From positions 372,001-436,000 of the forward strand of contig NZ_QLZR01000001.1 in the NCBI RefSeq assembly GCF_003289955.1: a stretch of DNA of 64,000 nucleotides, read 5' to 3'. Below the pieces are notes generated by a model that saw only the letters and a program-made list of their open reading frames with translations, was not told where the DNA came from and did not search any database. The position numbers and the translations under genes are program-made. Origin of the DNA: Planococcus halotolerans. GTDB taxonomy: Bacteria > Bacillota > Bacilli > Bacillales_A > Planococcaceae. Numbering within the stretch: the first letter of the stretch is position 1; every line of letters starts with the position of its first letter. Below are positions 43,671 to 51,241 of this stretch, one piece after another.

Positions 43671-44837
43671 TCATATATTCTCGAAAAACAGGCGGATGAC
43701 ATCTGCACCGCCGATAAAAGTACCAAGGGAACTGCCGAGATTCGTCAGAACGACGACCAGCAGGACACGCGTGACTTTATTGTCCCAGAAACCTTTGACT
43801 GTGAACACGTCTTTTGACAAGGTTTCGAAATCGCCGATATTCGGCTTGCGGATCGATGCCTGGGTCAGCCCCGAGAACCAGCCTGCCGCCACCAGCGGAT
43901 TGAGCGAGGAAATCGGTGCTGCGACAAACGCCGTCAAGATGGCGAGCGGATGGCCGAAAGCAATAGTGGCTCCAATTGCGGCCAATGTGCCGTTCCATAA
44001 GATCCAACTGATTGTCTGGTCGATGCCGGCTGCAGGATTGGCGATAAATGTATAGGCAATGATTCCGATAATGATCAGTGGAATCGCCCAGCCGATGATT
44101 TTCGGCCATTTGGATTTCGGCGGTACTTCTGAAAGTTTTTCTAGGTCATGTTCGTTATGGATTTCTTTCGTAATTCCCGGAATGTGCGCGGCGCCGAGTA
44201 CAGCGACGATTTTTTTGCCCGGTGCTTCTTTTATTTTCTGCGCGAGGTATTGATCACGTTCATCGATCAACGGCGTTTTCAGCCGTGGAAAGGCTTTGGT
44301 GAAATCGTCCATGACCGCGCTCAGCGTATCCTGGGATTTCATCTTCTCAAGGTCTTCTTCAGAAATTGTTTCTTTGCTGAAGATGCTGAAAAATACCGAA
44401 GACAGCAATTGCACTTTGCCCCACAGACCGATATTGCCCCAGATGCGCGAAAATGTCACCTGGATATTACGGTCGGCAAGCACCAGTTCTGCGCCAGTCT
44501 CTTTTGCCGATTCGATTCCCTGGATCATTTCCTGCCCCGGTTTAATGCCGAATTGATCGGCCAAACGGTTCTGGAAAGATGAAATTGCCAGGTTCATCAA
44601 CAGGAGGCTCGATTTCTTCTCTTTGATCACTTTGAAGATATCAGTTTCCTTCCATTTACTGTTTTCCGTAACCGACTGGTAGCGCTGTGCATCCAATTCG
44701 ATGCAGATTGAGTCCGGCTGCTCAGCATCAATCACTTCTTTGACTTGTTCTGCGCTGCGTTTCGAAACGTGGGCCGTGCCGATCAGGATCAATTCTTTAT
44801 CGCCATATTGCAGGCGTGTGATATTTTCTTCTTGCAT
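43671..44837 (-). CDS. TraB/PrgY-family membrane protein
   Basis: 388 residues. The N-terminal soluble TraB/Tiki-like domain (1-235) begins with the metal-site motif ILIGTAHVSKRSAEQV (His) and PDSICIELDAQRY (Glu), with AVLGAAHIPGI later. The C-terminal third has four or five membrane segments. Relatives include enterococcal PrgY/TraB, which lower pheromone activity, and Tiki proteases, so a membrane-bound metalloprotease-like role is possible. ATG 44837 with AAGGAAG upstream; an upstream in-frame ATG 44873 lacks a ribosome binding site. Monocistronic. Confidence 0.88.
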   Translation of the reverse strand: MQEENITRLQYGDKELILIGTAHVSKRSAEQVKEVIDAEQPDSICIELDAQRYQSVTENSKWKETDIFKVIKEKKSSLLLMNLAISSFQNRLADQFGIKPGQEMIQGIESAKETGAELVLADRNIQVTFSRIWGNIGLWGKVQLLSSVFFSIFSKETISEEDLEKMKSQDTLSAVMDDFTKAFPRLKTPLIDERDQYLAQKIKEAPGKKIVAVLGAAHIPGITKEIHNEHDLEKLSEVPPKSKWPKIIGWAIPLIIIGIIAYTFIANPAAGIDQTISWILWNGTLAAIGATIAFGHPLAILTAFVAAPISSLNPLVAAGWFSGLTQASIRKPNIGDFETLSKDVFTVKGFWDNKVTRVLLVVVLTNLGSSLGTFIGGADVIRLFFENI

Positions 44838-45099
44838 GGATTTACTTCCTTCATAGAATTTATTTCTTTTCATATTAATGCATGAAAAGACTGTCTATTC
44901 TATATAATGGATTACTGAGCGGAAAATATCAATCCTGCGCATCCCTTTTCCCCATGTTTCACAAAAGCTTCTTATAATCCGTCCGCGCTGAAGGTATCCC
45001 CTTCATCCAGGTTGCCGGCTTCAAAGCCTTTATAGAACCATTCCCGCCCACGCCATCGAGCAGCACACCCCCGGATCTCCTCCGAGGAACGTAAGATTG
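44838..45099. other. Intergenic with a coding-like remnant
   Basis: Between the methyltransferase stop and the TraB promoter. One minus-strand frame (about 45100 down to 44973) stays open and reads like protein (REWFYKGFEAGNLDEGDTFS, ending DGL), but it has no start codon and overlaps the methyltransferase end. It may be a decayed small gene. Otherwise promoter DNA. Confidence 0.35.
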
Positions 45100-45720
45100 T
45101 TAAATCATCTGCGGCGAGTATCTGTATACCAGAAACTGCTCAGCAGGGTCTCTATTGATGGCCGGTAGATTGATCTCCTCCAGCAGTTCAAATACGGTAT
45201 TGCGCTCAAGGAAATTGATATATTCGCGGGTTGGATAATAGAGGATGATTTTCATGTCTCTTGGATAGGTTTCCGCAGACTTCAAAATATTGTCCACGAC
45301 TTTCATAAAGATTTGCACCGAAAACGGATTAAAGAAATAAAACACAGTGTCTTGTGGCTGCACATCGTAATCCTGGGCCATCCCACACCGAAAACGGATA
45401 TATTCCGCCGCCCTGCGATGCCTGCTGATGCGGCTGTAATTTTCGAGATTCTGCTGCGCCTCTCCGCAAAAACTGGTATTTAGTTCAACGCCTGTTGCCC
45501 GGCAGCTGAAACGGTCATGAACATAAAAATTCAGCCGCCCTTTGCCGCAGCCGAAATCCACCAGGCCATCATCACTGTCCAGGGGATGGCGGTTGAATAA
45601 TTCTTTTAAATGTATATAGGGGGTCGGTTCGTAGCGGTTATGGTGGAGTGTCGCTTCGGATATCCACTGTGTGCCTTCAGTCGCGATATTCAGATACTGG
45701 TCGCCTTCATATTCTTTCAT
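45100..45720 (-). CDS. SAM-dependent methyltransferase, class I
   Basis: 206 residues. The SAM-binding motif I is GLVDFGCGKGRLNFYVHDRF at about residues 52-71, with an acidic strand-2 end (TGVELN) and a post-motif FYFFNPFSVQIF where a catalytic Asn/Asp-Pro-type motif would sit. Target unknown; the NPF segment is reminiscent of amino-methyltransferases. ATG 45720 with GGGGAG upstream. Transcribed divergently from the lysine riboswitch. Confidence 0.82.
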   Translation of the reverse strand: MKEYEGDQYLNIATEGTQWISEATLHHNRYEPTPYIHLKELFNRHPLDSDDGLVDFGCGKGRLNFYVHDRFSCRATGVELNTSFCGEAQQNLENYSRISRHRRAAEYIRFRCGMAQDYDVQPQDTVFYFFNPFSVQIFMKVVDNILKSAETYPRDMKIILYYPTREYINFLERNTVFELLEEINLPAINRDPAEQFLVYRYSPQMI

Positions 45721-45781
45721 ATCGTTCTCCCCGCCTCTTCATGCATAATTGCTATTCTTGCCTATCAATACCCGATTCCAC

Positions 45782-45809
45782 TTGCAAATAACAGCGGTTT
45801 TTGATAAAG
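45782..45809 (+). promoter_or_regulatory. Possible promoter of the lysine riboswitch transcript
   Basis: TTGCAA, 17 nt, TAAAGT, ending about 40 nt before the aptamer. The -10 is poor. Confidence 0.35.
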
Positions 45810-45849
45810 TCGAGCTAATTCAATAGTTCTTGCTCCCTTTTTCAGTGGA

Positions 45850-46026
45850 GTGAGGATAGAGGCGCAAACACCATCAGTAAGCAGAATGAGGAGCACGGGC
45901 TCCGACGACTTCTGCCGGAAGGGGTGCTTGCCGAAGCGGCGGGGAGCCCCTGATCCCTGTTGCTGGTCCTGCATTTAAGAGATGCCGGACTGTCATGCGG
46001 AATGTTCCGTATGGAGGGCTATCTGG
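45850..46026 (+). ncRNA. Lysine riboswitch (L-box) aptamer
   Basis: Conserved L-box blocks in order: GAGGATAGAGGCGC, CATCAGTAA, the GGGGTGCTTGCCGAAG segment, then CTGTCATGCGG and GGAGGGCTATCT, whose GCTATC end closes helix P1 with GATAG near the 5' side. Binds lysine and controls transcription by choosing between terminator and antiterminator. A terminator hairpin follows at 46059 and dapA at 46299. Confidence 0.9.
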
Positions 46027-46058
46027 CGTACAGCGACACAAGCGGTTTGTGTTGCTGC

Positions 46059-46090
46059 AGCAGCAGCGGTCCTTTGCTGCTGCTTTTTTA
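46059..46090 (+). terminator. Riboswitch expression-platform terminator
   Basis: AGCAGCAGC/GCTGCTGCT 9-bp stem and T run, 33 nt after the aptamer. Formed when lysine is bound, inferred from the general L-box mechanism. Confidence 0.85.
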
Positions 46091-46132
46091 TTTGGCGTAA
46101 AACCGAGTTAGCATAAGACAGAAATCGGCTGA

Positions 46133-46227
46133 CCGCACCTCAGATGATGAAAAGCGCACCTCAAATGACTATAACCGCACCTCAAGTGATCAAGACCGCA
46201 CCTCATCCGCCGACAACCGCACCTCGG
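46133..46227 (+). repeat. Array of 21-nt repeats, core CCGCACCTCA
   Basis: Five cores at 46133, 46154, 46175, 46196 and 46217, all exactly 21 nt apart, with variable 11-nt spacers. Read on the minus strand the core is TGAGGTGCGG, similar to the cores of the other arrays. It lies between the riboswitch terminator and dapA and so is in the dapA leader. Confidence 0.9.
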
Positions 46228-46298
46228 ATGGAATGACGCTGGATTTTATCATGAATAACGAATAAGATTTTTAAAAAATTGAAAAAGGATGGGATACT

Positions 46299-47186
46299 AT
46301 GAACTTCGGAAAAATCATCACTGCAATGGTCACGCCTTTTGACACAAACGGCGACATCGACTTTCCAGCAACAGAAAAACTGATCGAGCACCTCATCGCC
46401 AACGGTTCCGACGGCCTTGTCGTTGCCGGCACTACCGGTGAATCGCCGACTTTAACGGCGGCTGAAAAACTGGCGCTGTTCAAATTTACTGCTGAAACGG
46501 TGAACGGCCGCATCCCTGTAATTGCCGGAACCGGTTCGAACGATACCCGGTCATCGGTTATTTTGACCAAGCAAGCCGAAGAAGCTGGTGTCGACTGCAT
46601 CATGCTTGTCACGCCTTATTATAATAAGCCTGCCCAGGAAGGCTTGTTCCAGCATTTCAAAGCCATCGCTGAAGCAACGCGCCTGCCGGTCATGCTCTAT
46701 AACATCCCCGGACGCAGCGCTGTCAATATGGCTCCAGAAACGATTATTCGTTTGTCGGCTGTCGAAAACATCGTCTCTGTTAAAGAAGCCAGCGGCAACC
46801 TTGACGCTGCGTCAGTGATTATCGATGGAACGCCGGATGACTTTACGGTCTACAGCGGAGACGACGGATTGACTTTGCCGCTGATGGCCATCGGAGCAGA
46901 CGGCATCGTTTCAGTTGCTTCCCACATCATCGGCAATGAAATGCAGGAAATGGTAGCAAGTTTTACCGCCGGCAACATCAAAGAAGCAGCCGCACAGCAT
47001 CGCAGACTGCTGCCGATCATGAACGCTCTTTTCGCGGCACCAAGTCCTGTACCGGTTAAAACCGCATTGCAATTACTCGGTATCCAGACAGGCAAAGTCC
47101 GCCTGCCGATGATTCCATTGAATGACGAGGAAACTGCTACCTTACGTCAGCTCCTCGAAGCCGGCAATATCAAGGTTTCTGTTTAA
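46299..47186 (+). CDS. dapA: 4-hydroxy-tetrahydrodipicolinate synthase
   Basis: 295 residues, aldolase-like TIM barrel. Condenses pyruvate with aspartate semialdehyde, the first committed step to diaminopimelate and lysine. The Schiff-base Lys is in VSVKEASGNLD; the catalytic Tyr/Thr triad members are seen in GTTGESPTL, VTPYYNKP and MLYNIPGRS. The upstream lysine riboswitch gives feedback control. It stands alone rather than in a dap operon; other dap genes are not in the window. Confidence 0.96.
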   Translation: MNFGKIITAMVTPFDTNGDIDFPATEKLIEHLIANGSDGLVVAGTTGESPTLTAAEKLALFKFTAETVNGRIPVIAGTGSNDTRSSVILTKQAEEAGVDCIMLVTPYYNKPAQEGLFQHFKAIAEATRLPVMLYNIPGRSAVNMAPETIIRLSAVENIVSVKEASGNLDAASVIIDGTPDDFTVYSGDDGLTLPLMAIGADGIVSVASHIIGNEMQEMVASFTAGNIKEAAAQHRRLLPIMNALFAAPSPVPVKTALQLLGIQTGKVRLPMIPLNDEETATLRQLLEAGNIKVSV

Positions 47187-47201
47187 ATAAAAATGAAAAT
47201 G

Positions 47202-47237
47202 AAAAAAACGCTGAAGCAATGCGCTTCAGCGTTTTTT
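47202..47237. terminator. Bidirectional terminator between dapA and the RsbR-like gene
   Basis: AACGCTGAAGC/GCTTCAGCGTT stem with A run before and T run after. Confidence 0.9.
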
Positions 47238-47246
47238 CGTAACTGC

Positions 47247-48092
47247 TTATAATTTTGTGAAATCAAGTTTCTCAAGCGTCTGTTTCAAGCTGCCGCCCGT
47301 TACAAGTGAACGTGTATCGACACCTAACTGGGACAGAGTAATCGCGATTTCTGAACGGATGCCCGTCAGGATTGCTTTAACCCCTACCATGTTCAACGCC
47401 TGGACAATCTTGATGATTTGCTCAGCTACCATCGAATCCACTTTGACAACTCCTGAAAGGTCGATGACCAGTGTGGAAATCCGCAGTTTATTGGCTGCTG
47501 TCAGCGTTTTTTCAAGGATGAACTGGGCACGGTCAATTTCAAGATCTCCGACAAGCGGAAGAATCGCCACTTTATCGGCAATCGGCACAACAGGCGCGGA
47601 AAATTCGAAAAATTCCCCTCTGGCTGTAGTGAGCCTTTCCTGGTATGCGTTAATATAGGCACTGCTGTAGGAATACATGGCGTGGTCCAATAAGGTATGG
47701 AAAAATTCCATCGCTTCAAAGATGGTTTCCATGGGAATCCCTTGGAGTTTGCCTTCCGTTTTGATTAATTTCGCCAAATGTTTCCGATACAACGAAGATT
47801 CAGCAAGTGCAGCGTCGAGCATCATATTCGCTTCCAGGAAATAACGGCCGGTTGCAAGCCCCCACGAGTCGATGGCCTCATAGACCTTTTTTTCATCGCA
47901 GGAATTTTTTAAGGAGTCACCAAGCAGTTCAATGAACCCTGCTCTGGCTGCTATAACCTGTTCGATGAATGCGTCGTTATGGACCCTGTCTTTATCAGCG
48001 GCATCTTTCATTACTTCTTCGTTAATCAGTTCTGCGATCAGGTATTTATCGTCTATGACACGCTGGCCCAAAATTTCATAATCTTTATTCAT
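47247..48092 (-). CDS. RsbR-like stressosome co-antagonist (STAS domain)
   Basis: 281 residues. The N-terminal half (1-155) is helical like the globin-fold sensor of RsbR proteins; the C-terminal STAS domain (165-281) reads VAILPLVGDLEIDRAQFILE ... LVIDLSGVVKVDSMVAEQII. The two RsbR phospho-sites align as Ser (VDSMVA, where RsbRA has Thr) and Thr (IAITLSQ). These proteins build stressosomes that control RsbT and sigma-B. No rsbS, rsbT or sigB is in the window, so partners must be elsewhere. ATG 48092 with GGAGG. Follows the RsbQ gene on the same strand with a likely promoter between. Confidence 0.85.
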   Translation of the reverse strand: MNKDYEILGQRVIDDKYLIAELINEEVMKDAADKDRVHNDAFIEQVIAARAGFIELLGDSLKNSCDEKKVYEAIDSWGLATGRYFLEANMMLDAALAESSLYRKHLAKLIKTEGKLQGIPMETIFEAMEFFHTLLDHAMYSYSSAYINAYQERLTTARGEFFEFSAPVVPIADKVAILPLVGDLEIDRAQFILEKTLTAANKLRISTLVIDLSGVVKVDSMVAEQIIKIVQALNMVGVKAILTGIRSEIAITLSQLGVDTRSLVTGGSLKQTLEKLDFTKL

Positions 48093-48209
48093 CAGTACCT
48101 CCATAGGCTAAAGTTCTGTGTTATTTGAATTTATTATACCTGTAGAGCATAGTTCAGTGTACTGCTTTCTGAATAAAAAATATCGGGTTTTTTGCGTACT
48201 TTCGAAATT

Positions 48210-49031
48210 TCAGGAAACAGATAGATATTCAGCTATTTTGCTGATGGTTTCTTCCGCATCGCTGACGTGCGGGCTGTGGCCTTCGGCGTCCATCAGTTTG
48301 TACTCGCTGTTTTCAATTTGGCTATGTACATATTCACCGACTTCTTCAGGTGCTACTGCATCATTGCGAGTCTGCAAAATCAGGGTTGGCACTTTTACTT
48401 TTTCCAAATCTTCACGGACATCCGCGAGGAAAGTTGCTTCTGCAAAATCGCTCATCACTTCCGGATCATTTTGGCAGAGCAGTTGTTCAAATTCTTCAGC
48501 CAAGTGTGGCCGGCTCGCATTCTGCATTACGACAGGCGAAAGAAAGCGAGCGAACTCGTTATAGTCCCCTTTAATCATCTGGATCATACCTTCGATATCA
48601 GCTTTTTCAAATCCTCCGTGATATCCGGGTTCATTTAAAAAGTATGGTGAAGGTCCGATCATGATCAGGTTCTTCATCAGTTCCGGACGTTCGACTGCCG
48701 CAAGGGCACCAATCATACTGCTGACCGAATGACCGATAAACACTATATTTTCAAGAGACAAGGCATCACATAATTCAAGAAGATCCTGTTTATACCCATG
48801 TAATGTCCGATATCGCTCTTTATTATAAGCCGATTTGTCGCTTTTACCGGAACCGACATAATCAAACAGCACAACCCGGTATTTCGTTTCAAACGCTGGC
48901 GCTATTTTATCCCATACATATTGGTCACAGCCGAAGCCATGTGCAAAAACCAGAACTTTCTGACCCTGCCCCACGATACTAACGTTATTTCTTCTGACCA
49001 ATTGTGCAGCTGATTCTTTTATTTCAGTCAT
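48210..49031 (-). CDS. rsbQ: RsbQ-like alpha/beta hydrolase
   Basis: 273 residues, closely similar in plan to B. subtilis RsbQ (shared FAHGFGCDQYVWDKIAPAFE, RVVLFDYVGSGKSDKSAYN, MIGPSPYFLNEPGYHGGFE). Catalytic triad: Ser in GHSVSSM, Asp in TRNDAVAP, His in EGHSPH. RsbQ supplies a small ligand or signal to the PAS phosphatase RsbP in the energy-stress branch of sigma-B control; plant karrikin and strigolactone receptors are relatives. No rsbP is adjacent here; an RsbR-like gene is downstream instead. ATG 49031 with AAGGGG. Confidence 0.9.
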   Translation of the reverse strand: MTEIKESAAQLVRRNNVSIVGQGQKVLVFAHGFGCDQYVWDKIAPAFETKYRVVLFDYVGSGKSDKSAYNKERYRTLHGYKQDLLELCDALSLENIVFIGHSVSSMIGALAAVERPELMKNLIMIGPSPYFLNEPGYHGGFEKADIEGMIQMIKGDYNEFARFLSPVVMQNASRPHLAEEFEQLLCQNDPEVMSDFAEATFLADVREDLEKVKVPTLILQTRNDAVAPEEVGEYVHSQIENSEYKLMDAEGHSPHVSDAEETISKIAEYLSVS

Positions 49032-49218
49032 ATAAGTCTTCACCCCTTGCAATAAAATCACGTTTTTCAGGTTACAATGCTGGTTTCATACTAACAAACT
49101 TAATGCCAATCTCCTAAGAGAAGGGCTTAAATATTATACAAATCCTAATTTGTGAGCCGAAAATTTCAAACGGATTTAATTGCTGTGTGGGCAAATCGTA
49201 ACTTTCTATTTTCTAAAA

Positions 49219-49254
49219 ACAAAAAGAAAACCGTCAGACCATCCTCTGCCGGTT
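49219..49254 (-). terminator. Terminator of the tandem SDR genes
   Basis: Minus strand AACCG-G-CAGA ... TCTG-A-CGGTT stem followed by TTCTTTTTG, 30 nt past the stop at 49284. Confidence 0.6.
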
Positions 49255-49283
49255 CTCCTAGTTTTTCATAAACAATAAACAAT

Positions 49284-50192
49284 TTAATCTCTTCTCTCCA
49301 CCTTCATCCGCTCCCTCATGCCGCCATCCACTTCTGTCCCGATCATCGACGGCTCATGCAGGCTGCCGGAAGTCGGAGCAATAACCGGTGCCTCGCGCAT
49401 CACTTTCAATACTTGTCTGGCATTGAAATCTTCCGTTGCTCCAGGCGCCAGTCTGCTCGAAATCGTCGTGCCCTTTGTTTTCATGCCGACATTAATGGTA
49501 TTTTGCGGGTTATCAATCAAACCAACGATTGCGTCGATGACGATTTCGGGGTCATCCATCGGTTTCATTTCCGCTGCATGTCCCGTGTAATTAGCGGTGT
49601 GCTCAAACCAGGGCGTATCGGTGGCCCAGGGATAGACCGCACAAATATGAATATCTTTGTGACCCGCCAATTCCATTTCCTGCTGGAGCGCTGCTGTCAA
49701 TCCGCTGACTGCATGTTTGCTGGCGCTGTAGGGTGTGTAATATGGAAATGCCACGTTGGCAGCGACAGATGAAATATTGATCAAAGTCCCCCTGCCTTGC
49801 TGCTGGAACTGGTGAAGCGCGTAATGACTGCCGTAAATCGTTCCGTGCACGTTGATTTCGACCATGCGCCGCATGTCTTCCAGTGGAACCTGATCGTATA
49901 CCCCGATTGTTCCTACTGCCGCATTATTGATCCACACATCGATCTTGCCAAATTTCCGTATGCCGGCATCCACCAGATTTTCAATGTCTTGTTCTTTGCT
50001 GACATCTGTTTCAACCGCCAGCACATGCGGGCCGCATTCTTCCGCCAATGCATCCAGCAGGTTTTTGCGGCGGGCAGCTGCCACCACATTTGCCCCGCCT
50101 TCAGCCAAGCGGCGCACCACGCCTTTGCCAATGCCGCTTGAGGCACCTGTCACTACTACCGTTAAGTTCTGATAAGGTTTGTGATCACCCAT
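49284..50192 (-). CDS. Short-chain dehydrogenase/reductase, tandem copy 2
   Basis: 302 residues. TVVVTGASSGIGKGVVRRLA cofactor motif, NNAAVG, catalytic SSVAANVAFPYYTPYSASK. Extended C-terminus of about 60 residues beyond the core SDR, shared with the gene just upstream (both contain TSGSLHE). ATG 50192 with GAAGGAGG, 16 nt after the stop of copy 1. Oxidoreductase of unknown substrate. Confidence 0.9.
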   Translation of the reverse strand: MGDHKPYQNLTVVVTGASSGIGKGVVRRLAEGGANVVAAARRKNLLDALAEECGPHVLAVETDVSKEQDIENLVDAGIRKFGKIDVWINNAAVGTIGVYDQVPLEDMRRMVEINVHGTIYGSHYALHQFQQQGRGTLINISSVAANVAFPYYTPYSASKHAVSGLTAALQQEMELAGHKDIHICAVYPWATDTPWFEHTANYTGHAAEMKPMDDPEIVIDAIVGLIDNPQNTINVGMKTKGTTISSRLAPGATEDFNARQVLKVMREAPVIAPTSGSLHEPSMIGTEVDGGMRERMKVERRD

Positions 50193-50208
50193 TCTTTCAC
50201 ATCCTCCT

Positions 50209-51123
50209 TCACTTTTCGCCTTCTGCTTTCATTTGCAGTCTTTTCCGTAAATCGCCTGAAACCCCGGTACCTTCCGCTCTCGCCTCGTGGAGACTTCCTG
50301 AAGTGTCGGGCGATGGCGGCGCCTGTTTCAGCATGTCGGACATAAACCGTCCAGTCGACTTGTCCGTCACTGAAGGCGCAAGCTTCCTTGCAACTGTCGC
50401 CATTGTTGATTTGCCGCCAATATCGACAATTTCTTCCTGTTCATCAATTTGGCCGATTACAGTATCCACCACTTTCTCGGGATCATCCGCAGGGCCCACA
50501 AGAATCTCATGACCGCTGTAATTGCCGGCATGAATTGTCCATGGCGTATCGGTGATCCACGGATTGACCAAACATACATGGATATCGTTCCGGCCCTCCA
50601 GATCCATTTCCTGATAAATCCCTGTCGTCAGTCCGGCAACGCCGAACTTCGAGGCGCTGTACACTGCTCCGGAAGGAATCGCCACCCGTCCTCCGAACGA
50701 ACCGATATTGATCAGTGTGCCGTAGCCTTGCCGCTTAAACTGGGCAATAGCAAAATGGCTGCCGAACATCGTGCCGAGCAAATTGACATCAATCGTCCGT
50801 ACCAGGTCCTTTAACGGCGTATCCGTAAATTCCCCGTAAGTGCCGACACCTGTGTTGTTGATCCACACATCGATGCTGCCGAACCGCTCCATCGCCGCTT
50901 CATAGAGTTTTTCGACATCGCTTTCCCTGCTGACATCTGCTGTCACCGCCAAAGCTTGCGGCCCGAGTTCCGATGCCATCTCTTCAATGATTTCCGTTCG
51001 CCTTGCACAAAAGACGACATTCGCTCCCTGCTCTGCCAGCTTCAGCACAATTCCTTTGCCGATGCCGCTCGAAGCCCCAGTGACCACTACTGTCAAACCT
51101 TCCCTTGTTTTTTCTTCAGGCAT
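50209..51123 (-). CDS. Short-chain dehydrogenase/reductase, tandem copy 1
   Basis: 304 residues, same domain plan as copy 2: TVVVTGASSGIGKGIVLKLA, WINNTGVGTYG (NNTG instead of NNAG), GSFGGRVAIPSGAVYSASKF with catalytic Tyr and Lys, and DTSGSLHEARAEG near the end. ATG 51123 after GGGAGG. Both copies form an operon arising from tandem duplication; they could form a heteromer or use related substrates. Confidence 0.9.
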   Translation of the reverse strand: MPEEKTREGLTVVVTGASSGIGKGIVLKLAEQGANVVFCARRTEIIEEMASELGPQALAVTADVSRESDVEKLYEAAMERFGSIDVWINNTGVGTYGEFTDTPLKDLVRTIDVNLLGTMFGSHFAIAQFKRQGYGTLINIGSFGGRVAIPSGAVYSASKFGVAGLTTGIYQEMDLEGRNDIHVCLVNPWITDTPWTIHAGNYSGHEILVGPADDPEKVVDTVIGQIDEQEEIVDIGGKSTMATVARKLAPSVTDKSTGRFMSDMLKQAPPSPDTSGSLHEARAEGTGVSGDLRKRLQMKAEGEK

Positions 51124-51194
51124 AGCTGTACCTCCCTGTATGAAAATGGAATTGCCTTAGAAATACCCCTTTTTGGTAAATGGAAACACCATAG

Positions 51195-51220
51195 AAAAAA
51201 CCGGCCATTAACTGGCCGGT
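51195..51220 (-). terminator. Terminator of the wall-anchored protein gene
   Basis: Minus strand ACCGGCCA-N5-TGGCCGGT followed by six T; 21 nt past the stop. Confidence 0.9.
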
Positions 51221-51241
51221 CCGTAACTTTCTTCTATCTAT

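Noticed and set aside
45765-45974. Minus-strand open frame over the lysine riboswitch
   Set aside because: The region is explained by the conserved L-box aptamer on the plus strand; no ribosome binding site.
46133-46227. CRISPR-like array of short repeats with variable spacers
   Set aside because: Core of about 10 nt and spacer of 11 nt are far too short, and no cas gene is present. The same applies to the arrays at 16080, 52781 and 60723.
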